Positions 6,611-14,779 of a stretch of DNA of 16,642 nucleotides are shown here, one piece after another (the first letter of the stretch is position 1; each line of letters opens with the position of its first letter). The stretch spans positions 1 through 16,642 of the forward strand of contig JAQIBO010000005.1 of the NCBI GenBank assembly GCA_027859055.1, given 5' to 3'. Made by a program: the position numbers and the translations under genes. The DNA is from Spirochaeta sp. GTDB taxonomy: Bacteria; Spirochaetota; Spirochaetia; DSM-27196; Alkalispirochaetaceae. Under the pieces are notes generated by a model, which was not told the DNA's origin, made no database searches, and saw nothing but the letters and a program-made list of their open reading frames with translations.

Positions 6611-6632
6611 CGGACAAATCCCGGTTTGTTCG
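6611..6632 (+). other. Hairpin in the cdaA upstream region
   Basis: CGGACAAA (6611-6618) pairs with TTTGTTCG (6625-6632), eight pairs with one G-U, around a TCCCGG loop, just after the terminator T-run. It could be part of a regulatory leader or an operator. The rest of the 95-base gap holds TTGACA (6645-6650) and TACAAT (6677-6682), but their 26-base spacing does not fit a normal promoter. No convincing cdaA promoter was found. Confidence 0.3.
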
Positions 6633-6702
6633 CAATCGGTCCGTTTGACAGCTACCAATCCGCCCCGTCCCTGTTGTACAATTCGACGCAGGAACACCAT
6701 TT

Positions 6703-7515
6703 ATGACGGCGCTGCAGGATTTTGGTCTCGTACAGCAATTCATTACCCCCGTTCTCGACGTTGTCCTGCTCAGCTTTCTGATCTATCGGGGATACCAGAT
6801 CCTGGTGCAGACCCGGGCGGTCCAGCTCGTCCGGGGAGCGCTGTTCCTCGGCGTTCTCTATGCGGTTTCGTTCTTCTTGAACCTGTCCACCGTGTTGTGG
6901 ATCATCAATATCCTCGCGCCCAGCTTTGTGATCGGTATCGCGATCATCTTTCAGCCGGAATTGCGGAAGATCTTCACGCGAATCGGCCAGCGTACGTGGT
7001 TGCATCTGAGTTCCGGGGCGCAGCCGCAACAGATCGATGCGGTTATGAGCGCTGCGGAGGTGCTCTCTTATCGCCGGCGCGGCGCCCTGATCGTGTTTAC
7101 CCTGTCGGTCGGCCAGAAAAACATCATCGAAACGGGCACATCTATCGACGCAGAGGTGACCTCCGCCCTGCTTTTGACGATTTTCAGCCACGATACGGAG
7201 CTTCACGACGGTGCGGTGGTTGTCGAGGAGGGACGGATCGTCTCCGCGGGATGTTTTCTGCCCCTTTCGGAACAGACGGATGTTCGCCGCAGCTTCGGGA
7301 CGCGGCACCGTGCGGCGCTGGGCCTGGCGGAGGAAAGTGATGCGGTGGTCCTGGTGGTCAGCGAGGAGACCGGATCGATGACACTGGCTCACGACGCCAA
7401 CCTCTACTACGATCTGAGCAGTGACGAGGTCCGAGACCGCCTGTCGGACTTGCTGAACGTGGACAACCGGCGCGCCGGGCCACCCAAAGAGGAGGTTGCG
7501 GACCTTGCAGATTAG
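6703..7515 (+). CDS. cdaA: Diadenylate cyclase, membrane CdaA type
   Basis: Makes cyclic di-AMP from two ATP. This second messenger controls potassium and osmolyte transport and wall homeostasis in many bacteria. Three hydrophobic helices cover roughly residues 13-33, 42-60 and 64-83, then a cytoplasmic DAC domain. Both catalytic signatures are intact: DGA at 169-171 (ELHDGAVVV) and RHR at 201-203 (GTRHRAALG). At 270 residues the length is normal for CdaA. The ATG at 6703 has AGGAA about eight bases upstream. It is directly followed by, and overlaps, the YbbR-domain gene, the classic cdaA-cdaR pair. The glmM gene often found third is absent; acpS takes that place. Confidence 0.97.
   Translation: MTALQDFGLVQQFITPVLDVVLLSFLIYRGYQILVQTRAVQLVRGALFLGVLYAVSFFLNLSTVLWIINILAPSFVIGIAIIFQPELRKIFTRIGQRTWLHLSSGAQPQQIDAVMSAAEVLSYRRRGALIVFTLSVGQKNIIETGTSIDAEVTSALLLTIFSHDTELHDGAVVVEEGRIVSAGCFLPLSEQTDVRRSFGTRHRAALGLAEESDAVVLVVSEETGSMTLAHDANLYYDLSSDEVRDRLSDLLNVDNRRAGPPKEEVADLAD
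7491..7507 (+). promoter_or_regulatory. RBS that decides the cdaR start
   Basis: GGAGG at 7491-7495, inside the end of cdaA, is nine bases before TTG 7505 and zero bases before TTG 7496. Normal spacing supports 7505. Confidence 0.6.
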
Positions 7516-8449
7516 GAACGCGTTCTCCCGGATCGTACGAAACTGGCCGGCAAAGATCCTCTCTCTTGCGGCGGCGATTCTGTTGCTGGTATACCACGAC
7601 ATTTCCCGTCTGGAAGAGCGCTTCGTTACGGTACCGCTTCAGCTGGAGCTCAATGAAGAACTTGTTCCCGCCTCCAGCTATCCCCGCCAGGTCCGCCTTC
7701 AAATCCGCGGCGAGTCTGAACAGGTGTTTCGTATCGTCGCCGAGGATCTGCGGGCATATCTGAACCTGCGGCGGTTTTCCGAAGAGGGCGAGTTCACCGC
7801 ACCGGTTCAAATTGAGCGGAGGGGTGCCGCCGCGGGCACCGGGACCCTTGAGGTTACCGCGGAACCGGATGCGGTGGTGATCCGTCTCGAGGAAAGACTG
7901 CTGAAGAGCCTCGAGGTCGTTCCCGCCACCAGCGGGTTTCCGCCCTCCGGGTACGAACTGATCCAGCTCATCATGACCCCCTCATCGGTGGAAGTGGAAG
8001 GGCCCAGAAGTGTTCTTGAAGAGGTGAACCAGGTCACCACTGAAGACGTCGATCTTTCCAATCGGCGGGAGGACTTCACTGAACGGATACGCCTGGTCCC
8101 GCCGGACCCGCTGGTTCTGTTTCCCGGCGGTGACATCGTCGAAATTCGCGGGCTGATCGACGAGGCGGTGGTGTTACAGACATTTGAGCCGGTGGAGCTG
8201 ATCGTAACCGGTCTTCCGGCGGATCTTGCGGTGGAGCAGGATATTCCCACCGGTCTGATCCGTGTGCAGGCACGGCAGGTGGAGCTTGAAGAGGTCACCG
8301 CCGGAGATCTGCAGCTGACGGTGGACGCATCCCAGATCGAAGAGCCGGGAACGGTGCGCCTTCCCGTACGACCGGTAGTCCCGTCGGGATTTGTGGTTCT
8401 CCGGTATGAGCCGACATCGGTGCAACTTCGGGTCGGAGCCGGTGAATGA
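7505..8449 (+). CDS. cdaR: YbbR-domain protein, CdaA regulator (CdaR-like)
   Basis: A short cytoplasmic N-terminus is followed by one membrane helix (about residues 13-30, ILSLAAAILLLVYHD) and an extracytoplasmic region of about 280 residues made of YbbR-type beta repeats. Repeated forms are the VPLQLEL, VEVEGPRSVLEEV and LIVTGLP segments. In Firmicutes such proteins bind CdaA and tune its activity; the same role here is inferred from adjacency. I start at TTG 7505 because GGAGG (7491-7495) lies nine bases before it. The other in-frame TTG at 7496 touches that box with no spacing. The gene overlaps the cdaA end by 11 bases and its TGA overlaps the acpS ATG by four, so all three are probably translationally coupled. 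Confidence 0.9.
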   Translation: MQIRNAFSRIVRNWPAKILSLAAAILLLVYHDISRLEERFVTVPLQLELNEELVPASSYPRQVRLQIRGESEQVFRIVAEDLRAYLNLRRFSEEGEFTAPVQIERRGAAAGTGTLEVTAEPDAVVIRLEERLLKSLEVVPATSGFPPSGYELIQLIMTPSSVEVEGPRSVLEEVNQVTTEDVDLSNRREDFTERIRLVPPDPLVLFPGGDIVEIRGLIDEAVVLQTFEPVELIVTGLPADLAVEQDIPTGLIRVQARQVELEEVTAGDLQLTVDASQIEEPGTVRLPVRPVVPSGFVVLRYEPTSVQLRVGAGE

Positions 8450-8817
8450 TCCGGGGAATCGGAATCGATGTGGTTGCAGTGCCCCGAATGCGCCGCTGGC
8501 TGGAAGACGAAACGTTGCTGCGCCGATATTTTGCCGACCGCGAGCGCGAGGCGATCTACGAACGACGTGACGGAGCCGCGCTCTCCCTTGCGGCACGGTT
8601 TGCTGCGAAGGAAGCGTTCGCAAAGGCGCTCGGTACCGGCTTCCGGGGCTTCGGCCTTCGCGATGTGTGGGTCGTGAACGACGCCCTCGGTAAGCCGGAG
8701 CTCCACGTCATCGGGCCGGCAGAGCAGGCGTTGCACCGGATTGGCGGCAGCAAACTGTGGCTTTCACTGACCCATGAACAGGAACATGCGATCGCGATGG
8801 TCGTGATCGAGGGATAG
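8446..8817 (+). CDS. acpS: Holo-[acyl-carrier-protein] synthase
   Basis: Moves the 4'-phosphopantetheine arm of CoA onto a serine of acyl carrier protein, activating fatty acid synthesis. The 123-residue length is typical. The signatures are GIGIDVV (Asp8, metal-binding) and RFAAKEAFAKALGTG (residues 51-65, with Lys55-Glu56), then a C-terminal LSLTHEQEHAIAMVV matching the usual S-x-S/T-H pattern with small residues. The ATG at 8446 overlaps the cdaR stop as ATGA. It draws on the CoA pathway begun by coaX at the other end of the window, though the two are in different operons. Confidence 0.96.
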   Translation: MIRGIGIDVVAVPRMRRWLEDETLLRRYFADREREAIYERRDGAALSLAARFAAKEAFAKALGTGFRGFGLRDVWVVNDALGKPELHVIGPAEQALHRIGGSKLWLSLTHEQEHAIAMVVIEG

Positions 8818-8833
8818 ACCCCGGAGGGTTTTG

Positions 8834-9691
8834 ATGGCGGCGTCATTAACGTTTTTTTCCAAAAGTCCGATCACCTGTCCCGTTTGTGACGAAAAGATCT
8901 ATCGCGAGGAGATGCGTACCGGTCGGGGCCGGCAGATAGCCGGCAATCTGACCAGGGAACTGCGGCGAAACTACGAGGTGTCCCAGCAATACGGCGAGGT
9001 GTTTCCGTTGATCTATCCGGTCACCGTCTGTCCGAACTGCTACTATGCCACCTTTGACGACGATTTTCTCCTGCTTCCGGACAAGGTTCTCCCCGCTGTG
9101 GAAGAGGGGATCCCGGCGCGACAGGATGCGCTCGCGGACGTCTTCCCGGACCTCGACTTTACCGGTGAGCGTGGCCTGCCCGAGGGTGTGGCGAGCTACG
9201 TATTTGCGACGATGACCTATGAGCACTTTCCCAAGCAATTTTCGCCGCTGTTCAAGTCCGGCTTGTGTCAGTTGCGAGCCGCCTGGCTCTGTTCGGATCT
9301 GCATCGCCGTCGGCCGACGGAGAACTTCGATTACATGGCGGCAGTGTTCTACCGCAAGGCGCGTTACTACTACAGTCGCGCCGTCGAAGGTGAACAGGAC
9401 GGGACGCAGCCCCTGTCCGGTGCCAAGACGCTGGGCCCGGATATCGACAAGAACTACGGGTACGACGGGGTGCTGTACCTCTCGGGACTCCTCGAGTTTG
9501 AATACGGACCACGGAGCGACCCGGAGATGCGGCGCAACGCCCTCGGGCGCGCCAAACGGACGGTGGCGCGGATCTTCGGAATGGGAAAGGCGAGCAAACA
9601 CAAACCGGCGGCGATTCTCGACAACGCCCGGGAGGTGTACGAGGCGATCAGCAAAGAGCTCGACGACGGAGAACCTGACCCGGAGGCGTGA
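8834..9691 (+). CDS. DUF2225 family protein, probable zinc site
   Basis: A 285-residue protein of unknown role. Near the N-terminus it has ITCPVCDEKI (Cys15, Cys18), then about 50 residues later TVCPNCYYATFDDDF (Cys66, Cys69). The four cysteines probably hold a zinc ion. The rest is helical, with a Tyr-rich KARYYYSRA segment and C-terminal helices that may be TPR-like. The layout matches DUF2225 proteins, common in spirochaetes and clostridia (family memory). ATG 8834 is chosen over the preceding in-frame TTG 8831 because GGAGGG (8823-8828) is better spaced for it. There is no signal peptide or membrane segment, so it is probably cytoplasmic. It sits between acpS and truA, and its TGA shares one base with the truA ATG. 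Confidence 0.82.
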   Translation: MAASLTFFSKSPITCPVCDEKIYREEMRTGRGRQIAGNLTRELRRNYEVSQQYGEVFPLIYPVTVCPNCYYATFDDDFLLLPDKVLPAVEEGIPARQDALADVFPDLDFTGERGLPEGVASYVFATMTYEHFPKQFSPLFKSGLCQLRAAWLCSDLHRRRPTENFDYMAAVFYRKARYYYSRAVEGEQDGTQPLSGAKTLGPDIDKNYGYDGVLYLSGLLEFEYGPRSDPEMRRNALGRAKRTVARIFGMGKASKHKPAAILDNAREVYEAISKELDDGEPDPEA

Positions 9692-10446
9692 TGCGAAGGG
9701 TTTTGATTCGTGTCGCCTATGACGGCACCGGGTTCGCGGGGTATCAGCGGCAAGTCACGGAGCGGACGGTTCAGGCCGTGCTTGAAGATGCTCTCCACGC
9801 GCTTCACGAACACCCGGTCGCGACGATCGCCGCGGGCCGGACCGACGCGGGAGTTCACGCGACGGGACAGTACGTCGCGTTTGATACCGACCGAATGACG
9901 ATCGGCATGCGCGAGATGCCGGCGGCGATCAACAGCCGTCTGCCGGTGGATGTGCGCGTCATGTCCGCCCGGGAGGTTGCTTCCGCGTTTCACCCCCGTT
10001 TTGACGCCCGCCTGCGGCACTACCGGTATCGTCTTGTGGTTGGAACGCACACGCTTCCGCACCTGCGCGCGTACGCGTGGCGCGTCCGGGAGATGCCTGA
10101 TGTGGATCGGCTGAACGCCGATGCGGCGGCGTTCGTGGGAACCCACGACTTCACCACCTTTGCAGCACGCCGGAAAGACCAGACCAGTATGGTTCGGACG
10201 GTCCGATATTCCCATTGGCGCCGGAGCGGAGAACACCTGGAGTACGCGATCGGTGCTGATGGTTTTTTGTGGCATATGGTACGATCGATCGTCGGCACCC
10301 TGGTGGAACGGGAGCGATTGCAGCTTCGGGGCAAACCACCGGAGGAGACGATCGGGACGTTACTTGCGATGGGGGAACGCAGGCGGGCGGGGACAACCGC
10401 TCCGGCGTGGGGACTATTTTTACACGATGTGGAGTACGAACAGTGA
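9691..10446 (+). CDS. truA: tRNA pseudouridine(38-40) synthase
   Basis: Converts uridines 38, 39 and 40 of the tRNA anticodon arm to pseudouridine. The N-terminus has VAYDGTGFAGYQRQ. The catalytic Asp52 lies in AAGRTDAGVHATGQ. Later motifs include the FHPRFDARLRHYRYR segment, FVGTHDFTTFA, and DGFLWHMVRSIVGTLV near the C-terminus. At 251 residues it is a standard size. The ATG at 9691 shares one base with the preceding TGA and has GGAGG (9682-9686) upstream. GTG 9688 is a less likely start because it lies one base from that box. The stop overlaps the next gene as GTGA. Confidence 0.97.
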   Translation: MRRVLIRVAYDGTGFAGYQRQVTERTVQAVLEDALHALHEHPVATIAAGRTDAGVHATGQYVAFDTDRMTIGMREMPAAINSRLPVDVRVMSAREVASAFHPRFDARLRHYRYRLVVGTHTLPHLRAYAWRVREMPDVDRLNADAAAFVGTHDFTTFAARRKDQTSMVRTVRYSHWRRSGEHLEYAIGADGFLWHMVRSIVGTLVERERLQLRGKPPEETIGTLLAMGERRRAGTTAPAWGLFLHDVEYEQ

Positions 10447-11282
10447 GTGATCTGGACAGGCTGAAACGGTGGTACGGCGTATTGAACCGGAGCGTGTCGG
10501 TCATCGCACCGGGAGAGCCAACGACCCCGTTCGACGAGCGTTTCGCCGGCTTCCTGGACCGGTTTGATCCGGCCCCGGAGGTACCACCGCACCAGCCGCG
10601 CGATGTACAACTGCGCGGCGCGGTCGACGACGGAGCAGTACATTCCGGAACGCCGCAGGGTGGACCGGCGACTCCGCACGAACTGTCCGCGGATGCGCGG
10701 CGAGCACGCCTCGAGGAGCTGGCGACTCAGATCAGACAGTGCCAACGGTGTCCCCTCTCCATAGGCCGTACAAACGCCGTTCCCGGGCGTGGCGTTCTTG
10801 ACCCCCTGGTGATGATCGTCGGTGAGGGCCCGGGGGCACAGGAAGACGCCGAGGGTGAACCGTTTGTCGGCAATGCCGGGCAATACCTGGACAAATGGCT
10901 GACGGCGATCGGCTTGTCCCGAGAGGAAAACGTCTTTATCGCCAACATCGTCAAGTGTCGTCCACCGGGGAATCGTGACCCCAGTCCGGAGGAGAGCGAC
11001 GCGTGTCGTCCGTATCTTCAGGAGCAGATCGCCCTGGTACAACCACGCCTCATTCTCACGCTCGGTCGAATCAGCATGCGCATTTTGACCGGTACCAGCC
11101 ACGGTATTACCCGCGTTCACGGCACGATGTACCACTATGAGGGTATTCCGCTGATACCGACCTTTCATCCCAGCGGGGTCCTGCGGAATCCCGCCTGGCG
11201 TCGTCCGGTATGGGACGATCTCAAGACGGTCAGAAACTGGCTTATTGACAACGCCGGCCATACCGCGGCGCGGACGGAGTAG
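10443..11282 (+). CDS. udg: Family 4 uracil-DNA glycosylase with 4Fe-4S cluster
   Basis: Removes uracil from DNA to start base-excision repair. The catalytic domain (residues about 85-275) has CQRCPL (Cys100, Cys103), GEGPGAQEDAEGEPFVG (motif A, 128-143), NIVKCRPPGNRDP (Cys172), ACRPYL (Cys188) and FHPSGVLR (motif B, 241-248). The four cysteines match those that bind the iron-sulphur cluster in family 4 enzymes. The first 85 residues or so are a variable extension rich in Pro, Gly and charged residues. The GTG at 10443 overlaps the truA TGA (GTGA) and has GGAG eight bases upstream. A longer in-frame reading from 10269 would run back inside truA and is rejected. The stop shares one base with the priA start. 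Confidence 0.93.
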   Translation: MSDLDRLKRWYGVLNRSVSVIAPGEPTTPFDERFAGFLDRFDPAPEVPPHQPRDVQLRGAVDDGAVHSGTPQGGPATPHELSADARRARLEELATQIRQCQRCPLSIGRTNAVPGRGVLDPLVMIVGEGPGAQEDAEGEPFVGNAGQYLDKWLTAIGLSREENVFIANIVKCRPPGNRDPSPEESDACRPYLQEQIALVQPRLILTLGRISMRILTGTSHGITRVHGTMYHYEGIPLIPTFHPSGVLRNPAWRRPVWDDLKTVRNWLIDNAGHTAARTE

Positions 11283-13291
11283 TGGGAACAGCGACGGTTG
11301 AAGTAGCGGTTCCGGTTCCTGTGGACGGTACGTTTTCGTACCTCGTGCCGGAAGAACTTGGCGAGGTTTCCGTCGGGGTGCGCGTTATCGTTCCGTTTGG
11401 CCGCCGTACCGTCACCGGAGCGGTCGTGGCGACCGGCAACGCCGTACCGGGAGCGCCCGCGACCCCCTCTTCCGAACGTGCATCTCCTGAACAGCTCAAA
11501 CCGATATCCCGCGTCCTCGATAGCGTCCCATTGTTTGACGAACAGTTTCTTGAGCTCGCGCGCTGGGTTTCCGCCACCTATCTGAGCCCTCTCGGCGAAG
11601 TGCTTTCGGCGATGCTGCCCGGGGCGCGTCGCGGCAAGGATCTGCCGGAGCTGACCGGTGACGAGCCGGAAACGGAGCCGGATCGGATCGTCCTGTCCGA
11701 CGAACAGGAAGCGGCGATCGCCCGTATCACCGGAGCCGCGAAAACGGACACCGAGGCGTGGTATTACCTCTACGGTATAACCGGCAGCGGCAAAACGGAG
11801 GTCTTTCTGCGGGTAGCGGAACAGATGATCGCCGCACGTCGCAGCGTTCTGTATCTGGTTCCGGAGATCGCGCTGACCCACCAGCTGTTTGAGCACATCT
11901 CGCGCCGGTTCGGGGGCCGGGTTGCGATGCTGCACTCCGGACTGACCCCGTCACAACGCCTTGGTGAGTGGCAGCGTGTGCGCCGTGGCGAGGCGCTTCT
12001 GGTGGTGGGTGCGCGCAGCGCCGTGTTCGCCCCGGTGCGGGACCTCGGGCTGGTTGTGATCGACGAGGAACACGAAAGTTCCTACAAAGCGGGGACCGCG
12101 CCGCGTTACCACGCGCGGCAGGTGGCGCTGTGGCGCGCCCGTCGCGCCGGCGCCGCCTGCGTTATGGGATCGGCGACACCGTCGGTCGAGGCGTGGCACC
12201 TGATGCAAGCCGGACGGCTGCAGCGCATCGACCTGACCCGGCGCCTTTCCGGGGGCGCTCTTCCCGCGATTCGGGTGGAAAACGTCCGTGGTGCCGGCAC
12301 GCTGTTGTCACCGGTGCTGAAAGATGCGCTGGTGGAAACCCACGCGATGGGCGCTCAGAGCATCCTTTTTCTGAACCGGCGCGGCTACGCCGGCGTGTTT
12401 CAGTGCCGCAGTTGCGGCTACCAGAGCGACTGTCCGAAGTGCTCGGTGCCGATGACCTACCACAAGCAACAGGGACGCATGGTGTGCCACTACTGCGGGT
12501 ATCGCACAAAACCGATCACCGTCTGTCCCGAATGCGGTTCCCTGGATGTCGGGTATACCGGCTTTGGCACGGAACGGATCGAGGAGGATCTTACTCGGGA
12601 ACTGCCGAATATGCGGATCGCCCGGTTGGATACCGATGTGACCGGAAAGCGGGGCGCCCTCGGTGAACTCCTCGATCGGTTCGCCTCCGGCGAGATCGAC
12701 GTACTGCTTGGTACGCAGATGGTTGCGAAAGGGCTCAATTTTCCGCGGGTGCGGACGGTGGGAATCGTGATGGCCGACACGGGCCTGAGCCTGCCCGATT
12801 TTCGTGCCGCCGAGCGGACGTTTGCGTTGATCGTCCAGGTCGCCGGGCGTGCGGGGCGGTTTCGCACCGATGGAGAGGTGATCGTCCAGACGATGCGGCC
12901 GGAGCATCCGGCGATTCTGCAGGCGGTGCGTATGGACATCGAGGGGTTTTACCGGGACGAACTCGCCGTCCGTCGAGAGCTCCGGTTTCCGCCGTTCTCA
13001 CGGCTGCTCCGACTGGTAATTCGTTCCTCCCGGCGCGATCACGCCGAGAACGCCGCGGATGCGATCGCGGCACTGTTGCGGCAACGCATTGCGAATATTG
13101 CCGGCGTGGAACTCCTCGGACCGGCACCGGCGCCGCTGGAACGGATCAACCGCAACTGGCGCTACCAGATCATCCTCCGCGGCGCCTCGGCGGGGACGCT
13201 TGTCCAGCTCGTCGCCTCCGTTCGCGGTGAGATCACCCGCCACCGCGGCGTCTATACGGAGCTCGATGTAGACCCGGTCCAGCTCTTATAA
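11282..13291 (+). CDS. priA: Primosomal replication restart helicase PriA
   Basis: A 3'-5' helicase that recognises stalled forks and reloads the replisome. An N-terminal DNA-binding domain covers roughly residues 1-105. Walker A is GITGSGKTE (165-173), the DEEH box is at 261-264, and GSATPSVEAW is at 296-305. Eight cysteines form two zinc sites (375, 378, 384, 387, 402, 405, 415, 418). Motifs V and VI are GTQMVAKGLNFPRV and QVAGRAGR. At 669 residues it is slightly shorter than E. coli PriA. The GTG at 11282 shares its G with the udg TAG. GGAG lies only two bases before it, so initiation may depend on coupling to udg translation. Confidence 0.97.
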   Translation: MGTATVEVAVPVPVDGTFSYLVPEELGEVSVGVRVIVPFGRRTVTGAVVATGNAVPGAPATPSSERASPEQLKPISRVLDSVPLFDEQFLELARWVSATYLSPLGEVLSAMLPGARRGKDLPELTGDEPETEPDRIVLSDEQEAAIARITGAAKTDTEAWYYLYGITGSGKTEVFLRVAEQMIAARRSVLYLVPEIALTHQLFEHISRRFGGRVAMLHSGLTPSQRLGEWQRVRRGEALLVVGARSAVFAPVRDLGLVVIDEEHESSYKAGTAPRYHARQVALWRARRAGAACVMGSATPSVEAWHLMQAGRLQRIDLTRRLSGGALPAIRVENVRGAGTLLSPVLKDALVETHAMGAQSILFLNRRGYAGVFQCRSCGYQSDCPKCSVPMTYHKQQGRMVCHYCGYRTKPITVCPECGSLDVGYTGFGTERIEEDLTRELPNMRIARLDTDVTGKRGALGELLDRFASGEIDVLLGTQMVAKGLNFPRVRTVGIVMADTGLSLPDFRAAERTFALIVQVAGRAGRFRTDGEVIVQTMRPEHPAILQAVRMDIEGFYRDELAVRRELRFPPFSRLLRLVIRSSRRDHAENAADAIAALLRQRIANIAGVELLGPAPAPLERINRNWRYQIILRGASAGTLVQLVASVRGEITRHRGVYTELDVDPVQLL

Positions 13292-13304
13292 GTACACTGC
13301 ACCG

Positions 13305-13793
13305 GTGATTTCTCTTGTATACCATCCAGATGAGCGTCTGAAAATGAAAGCAGACGATGTTACCGATATCTCCGATGAATTGGTCCACCTGACCACGGAG
13401 ATGGTGGAGGCGATGCACGCCGAAAAGGGGATCGGCCTCGCGGGACCGCAGGTTGGGCGCATGGACCGGCTCTTTGTCGTGCACGTTCCGGAAGATAACC
13501 CCCGCGTCTTTATCAATCCGCGGATCGTTGCGGTATCTCCGGACGAGGGCGCCTACGAAGAGGGGTGCCTGAGCATCCCCGGCGTGTACGCCGACGTGCG
13601 GCGTCCGCTGGAAATTACCGTGGAAGCGTGGGACGAGGGGGCCAACCACTTCAGCCTTGACGCGACGGGTATTCTCGCCCGGGTGATTCAGCACGAGTAC
13701 GATCATCTGGAAGGGATCCTCTTCTTTGAACACCTGTCCCGCCGGAGACAGGAACGGCTGCTCCGGAACTACCGCAAGCCGGGGGACGAGTGA
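13305..13793 (+). CDS. def: Peptide deformylase
   Basis: Removes the formyl group from the N-terminal methionine of new proteins. The three metal-site motifs are present: GIGLAGPQ (residues 42-49, a common variant of GxGxAAxQ), EGCLS (86-90, with Cys88 as ligand) and QHEYDH (129-134, with two His ligands and the catalytic Glu). The length of 162 residues is typical. The best start is GTG 13305, 13 bases after priA; the protein then begins MISLVYHPDERL as expected. I see no Shine-Dalgarno sequence in front of it. It partners functionally with fmt, which overlaps its stop by four bases (GTGA). Confidence 0.96.
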   Translation: MISLVYHPDERLKMKADDVTDISDELVHLTTEMVEAMHAEKGIGLAGPQVGRMDRLFVVHVPEDNPRVFINPRIVAVSPDEGAYEEGCLSIPGVYADVRRPLEITVEAWDEGANHFSLDATGILARVIQHEYDHLEGILFFEHLSRRRQERLLRNYRKPGDE

Positions 13794-14779
13794 ACGCACC
13801 GTTGCGGTTGTTGTTTGCCGGTACCCCGGAGATCGCCTGTTTCTCTCTGGAGGCGCTGCTTGCCGACACCGGTGGGGCCGGCACGGTCGTCGGCGTTCTT
13901 ACCAACCCCGATCGCCCGGCGGGACGCAAACGGATTCCCACGCCTCCGCCGGTCAAAACGATCGCTCGTGAGGCGGGTATCCCGGTTTTGCAGCCGGAGC
14001 GCCTTGACGCGGACGCACGGAGGGCGGTGCGGGAACTGGCGCCGGATCTCCTGGTGACCGTCGCCTACGGGAAGATCTTCGGCCCACGGTTTATGGCGCT
14101 CTTCCCGCGCGGCGGGATTAACCTGCATCCCTCGTTGTTACCGCGCCACCGCGGTCCCAGCCCGCTTCAGGCGGCGATCCGTGCCGGCGACACGCGCACA
14201 GGTGTGACGATTCAGGCGATCGCGCCGGAAATGGATTCCGGGGCCATAATCCTGCAGGAGGAGATTCCCCTCGGACCGCGGACAACCGCAGCAGCGCTCC
14301 ATGACGATCTTGGCGCGCGCGGTGCACGGCTGCTGACGCAGGCGGTCAAACTGATCGCCGCCGGCGAGGCGGATTGGCGGGAACAGGAGCACTCCGCGGC
14401 CACGTGGTGCCACAAGATCACCAAACAGGCCGGGGCGGTGACGTGGCAGGAGAGCGCAGAGGAGCTGGACCGGATGGTGCGCGCCTACACGCCGTGGCCG
14501 GGGGTGCGCTGCGGATGGGAGGGTGAGACGCTGCAGATTACCGAGGCGGTACCCGTTCCGGCGGCGGTAGGTGAAGAACGACCCGCAAAAACACCGGCGA
14601 CACCCCCCGCCCCCGGCACGGTCCTCGGTGTAGACAACCGGTTCGGAATTTTGGTACAAACCACGGATGGCTTGCTTGCAGTACGCCGACTTAAACCGCA
14701 AGCGCGCAACGAGGTCGATTTTCAGTCGTTTCTCAACGGCAATCGGGGCTTTGTCGGCACGGTCCTGACACAGGCATGA
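13790..14779 (+). CDS. fmt: Methionyl-tRNA formyltransferase
   Basis: Formylates Met-tRNA(fMet) with 10-formyl-tetrahydrofolate for translation initiation. The formyltransferase domain has LRLLFAGTPEIA (residues 5-16), the GGINLHPSLLPRHRGPSPLQ stretch (108-127, with the catalytic Asn-x-His of the family) and PEMDSGAIILQEEI. The C-terminal tRNA-binding domain includes an AYTPWPGVRC segment and RRLKPQARNEVDF. A Pro/Ala-rich insertion of about 25 residues sits in that domain (roughly 258-283) and looks like a flexible loop. At 329 residues it is slightly longer than usual. GTG 13790 overlaps the def TGA, and the fmt TGA overlaps the next ATG. Confidence 0.96.
   Translation: MNAPLRLLFAGTPEIACFSLEALLADTGGAGTVVGVLTNPDRPAGRKRIPTPPPVKTIAREAGIPVLQPERLDADARRAVRELAPDLLVTVAYGKIFGPRFMALFPRGGINLHPSLLPRHRGPSPLQAAIRAGDTRTGVTIQAIAPEMDSGAIILQEEIPLGPRTTAAALHDDLGARGARLLTQAVKLIAAGEADWREQEHSAATWCHKITKQAGAVTWQESAEELDRMVRAYTPWPGVRCGWEGETLQITEAVPVPAAVGEERPAKTPATPPAPGTVLGVDNRFGILVQTTDGLLAVRRLKPQARNEVDFQSFLNGNRGFVGTVLTQA

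Noticed and set aside
6645..6682. TTGACA and TACAAT upstream of cdaA as a promoter
   Set aside because: Each box looks good, but they are 26 bases apart, far beyond the usual 16-19, and neither has a well-spaced partner.
6579..7340. A 253-codon plus-strand open frame overlapping cdaA
   Set aside because: It is in another frame of cdaA, which has intact catalytic motifs. The frame begins inside the terminator and its protein is Arg/Cys-rich in a way typical of shadow frames.
7807..8736. Minus-strand open frame opposite cdaR and acpS
   Set aside because: Antisense shadow of two clear genes; low-complexity Ser/Thr/Arg content and no motif.
10020..11261. A 413-codon minus-strand open frame across truA and udg
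   Set aside because: It spans two well-supported opposite-strand genes and their junction, with no family motif in its translation.
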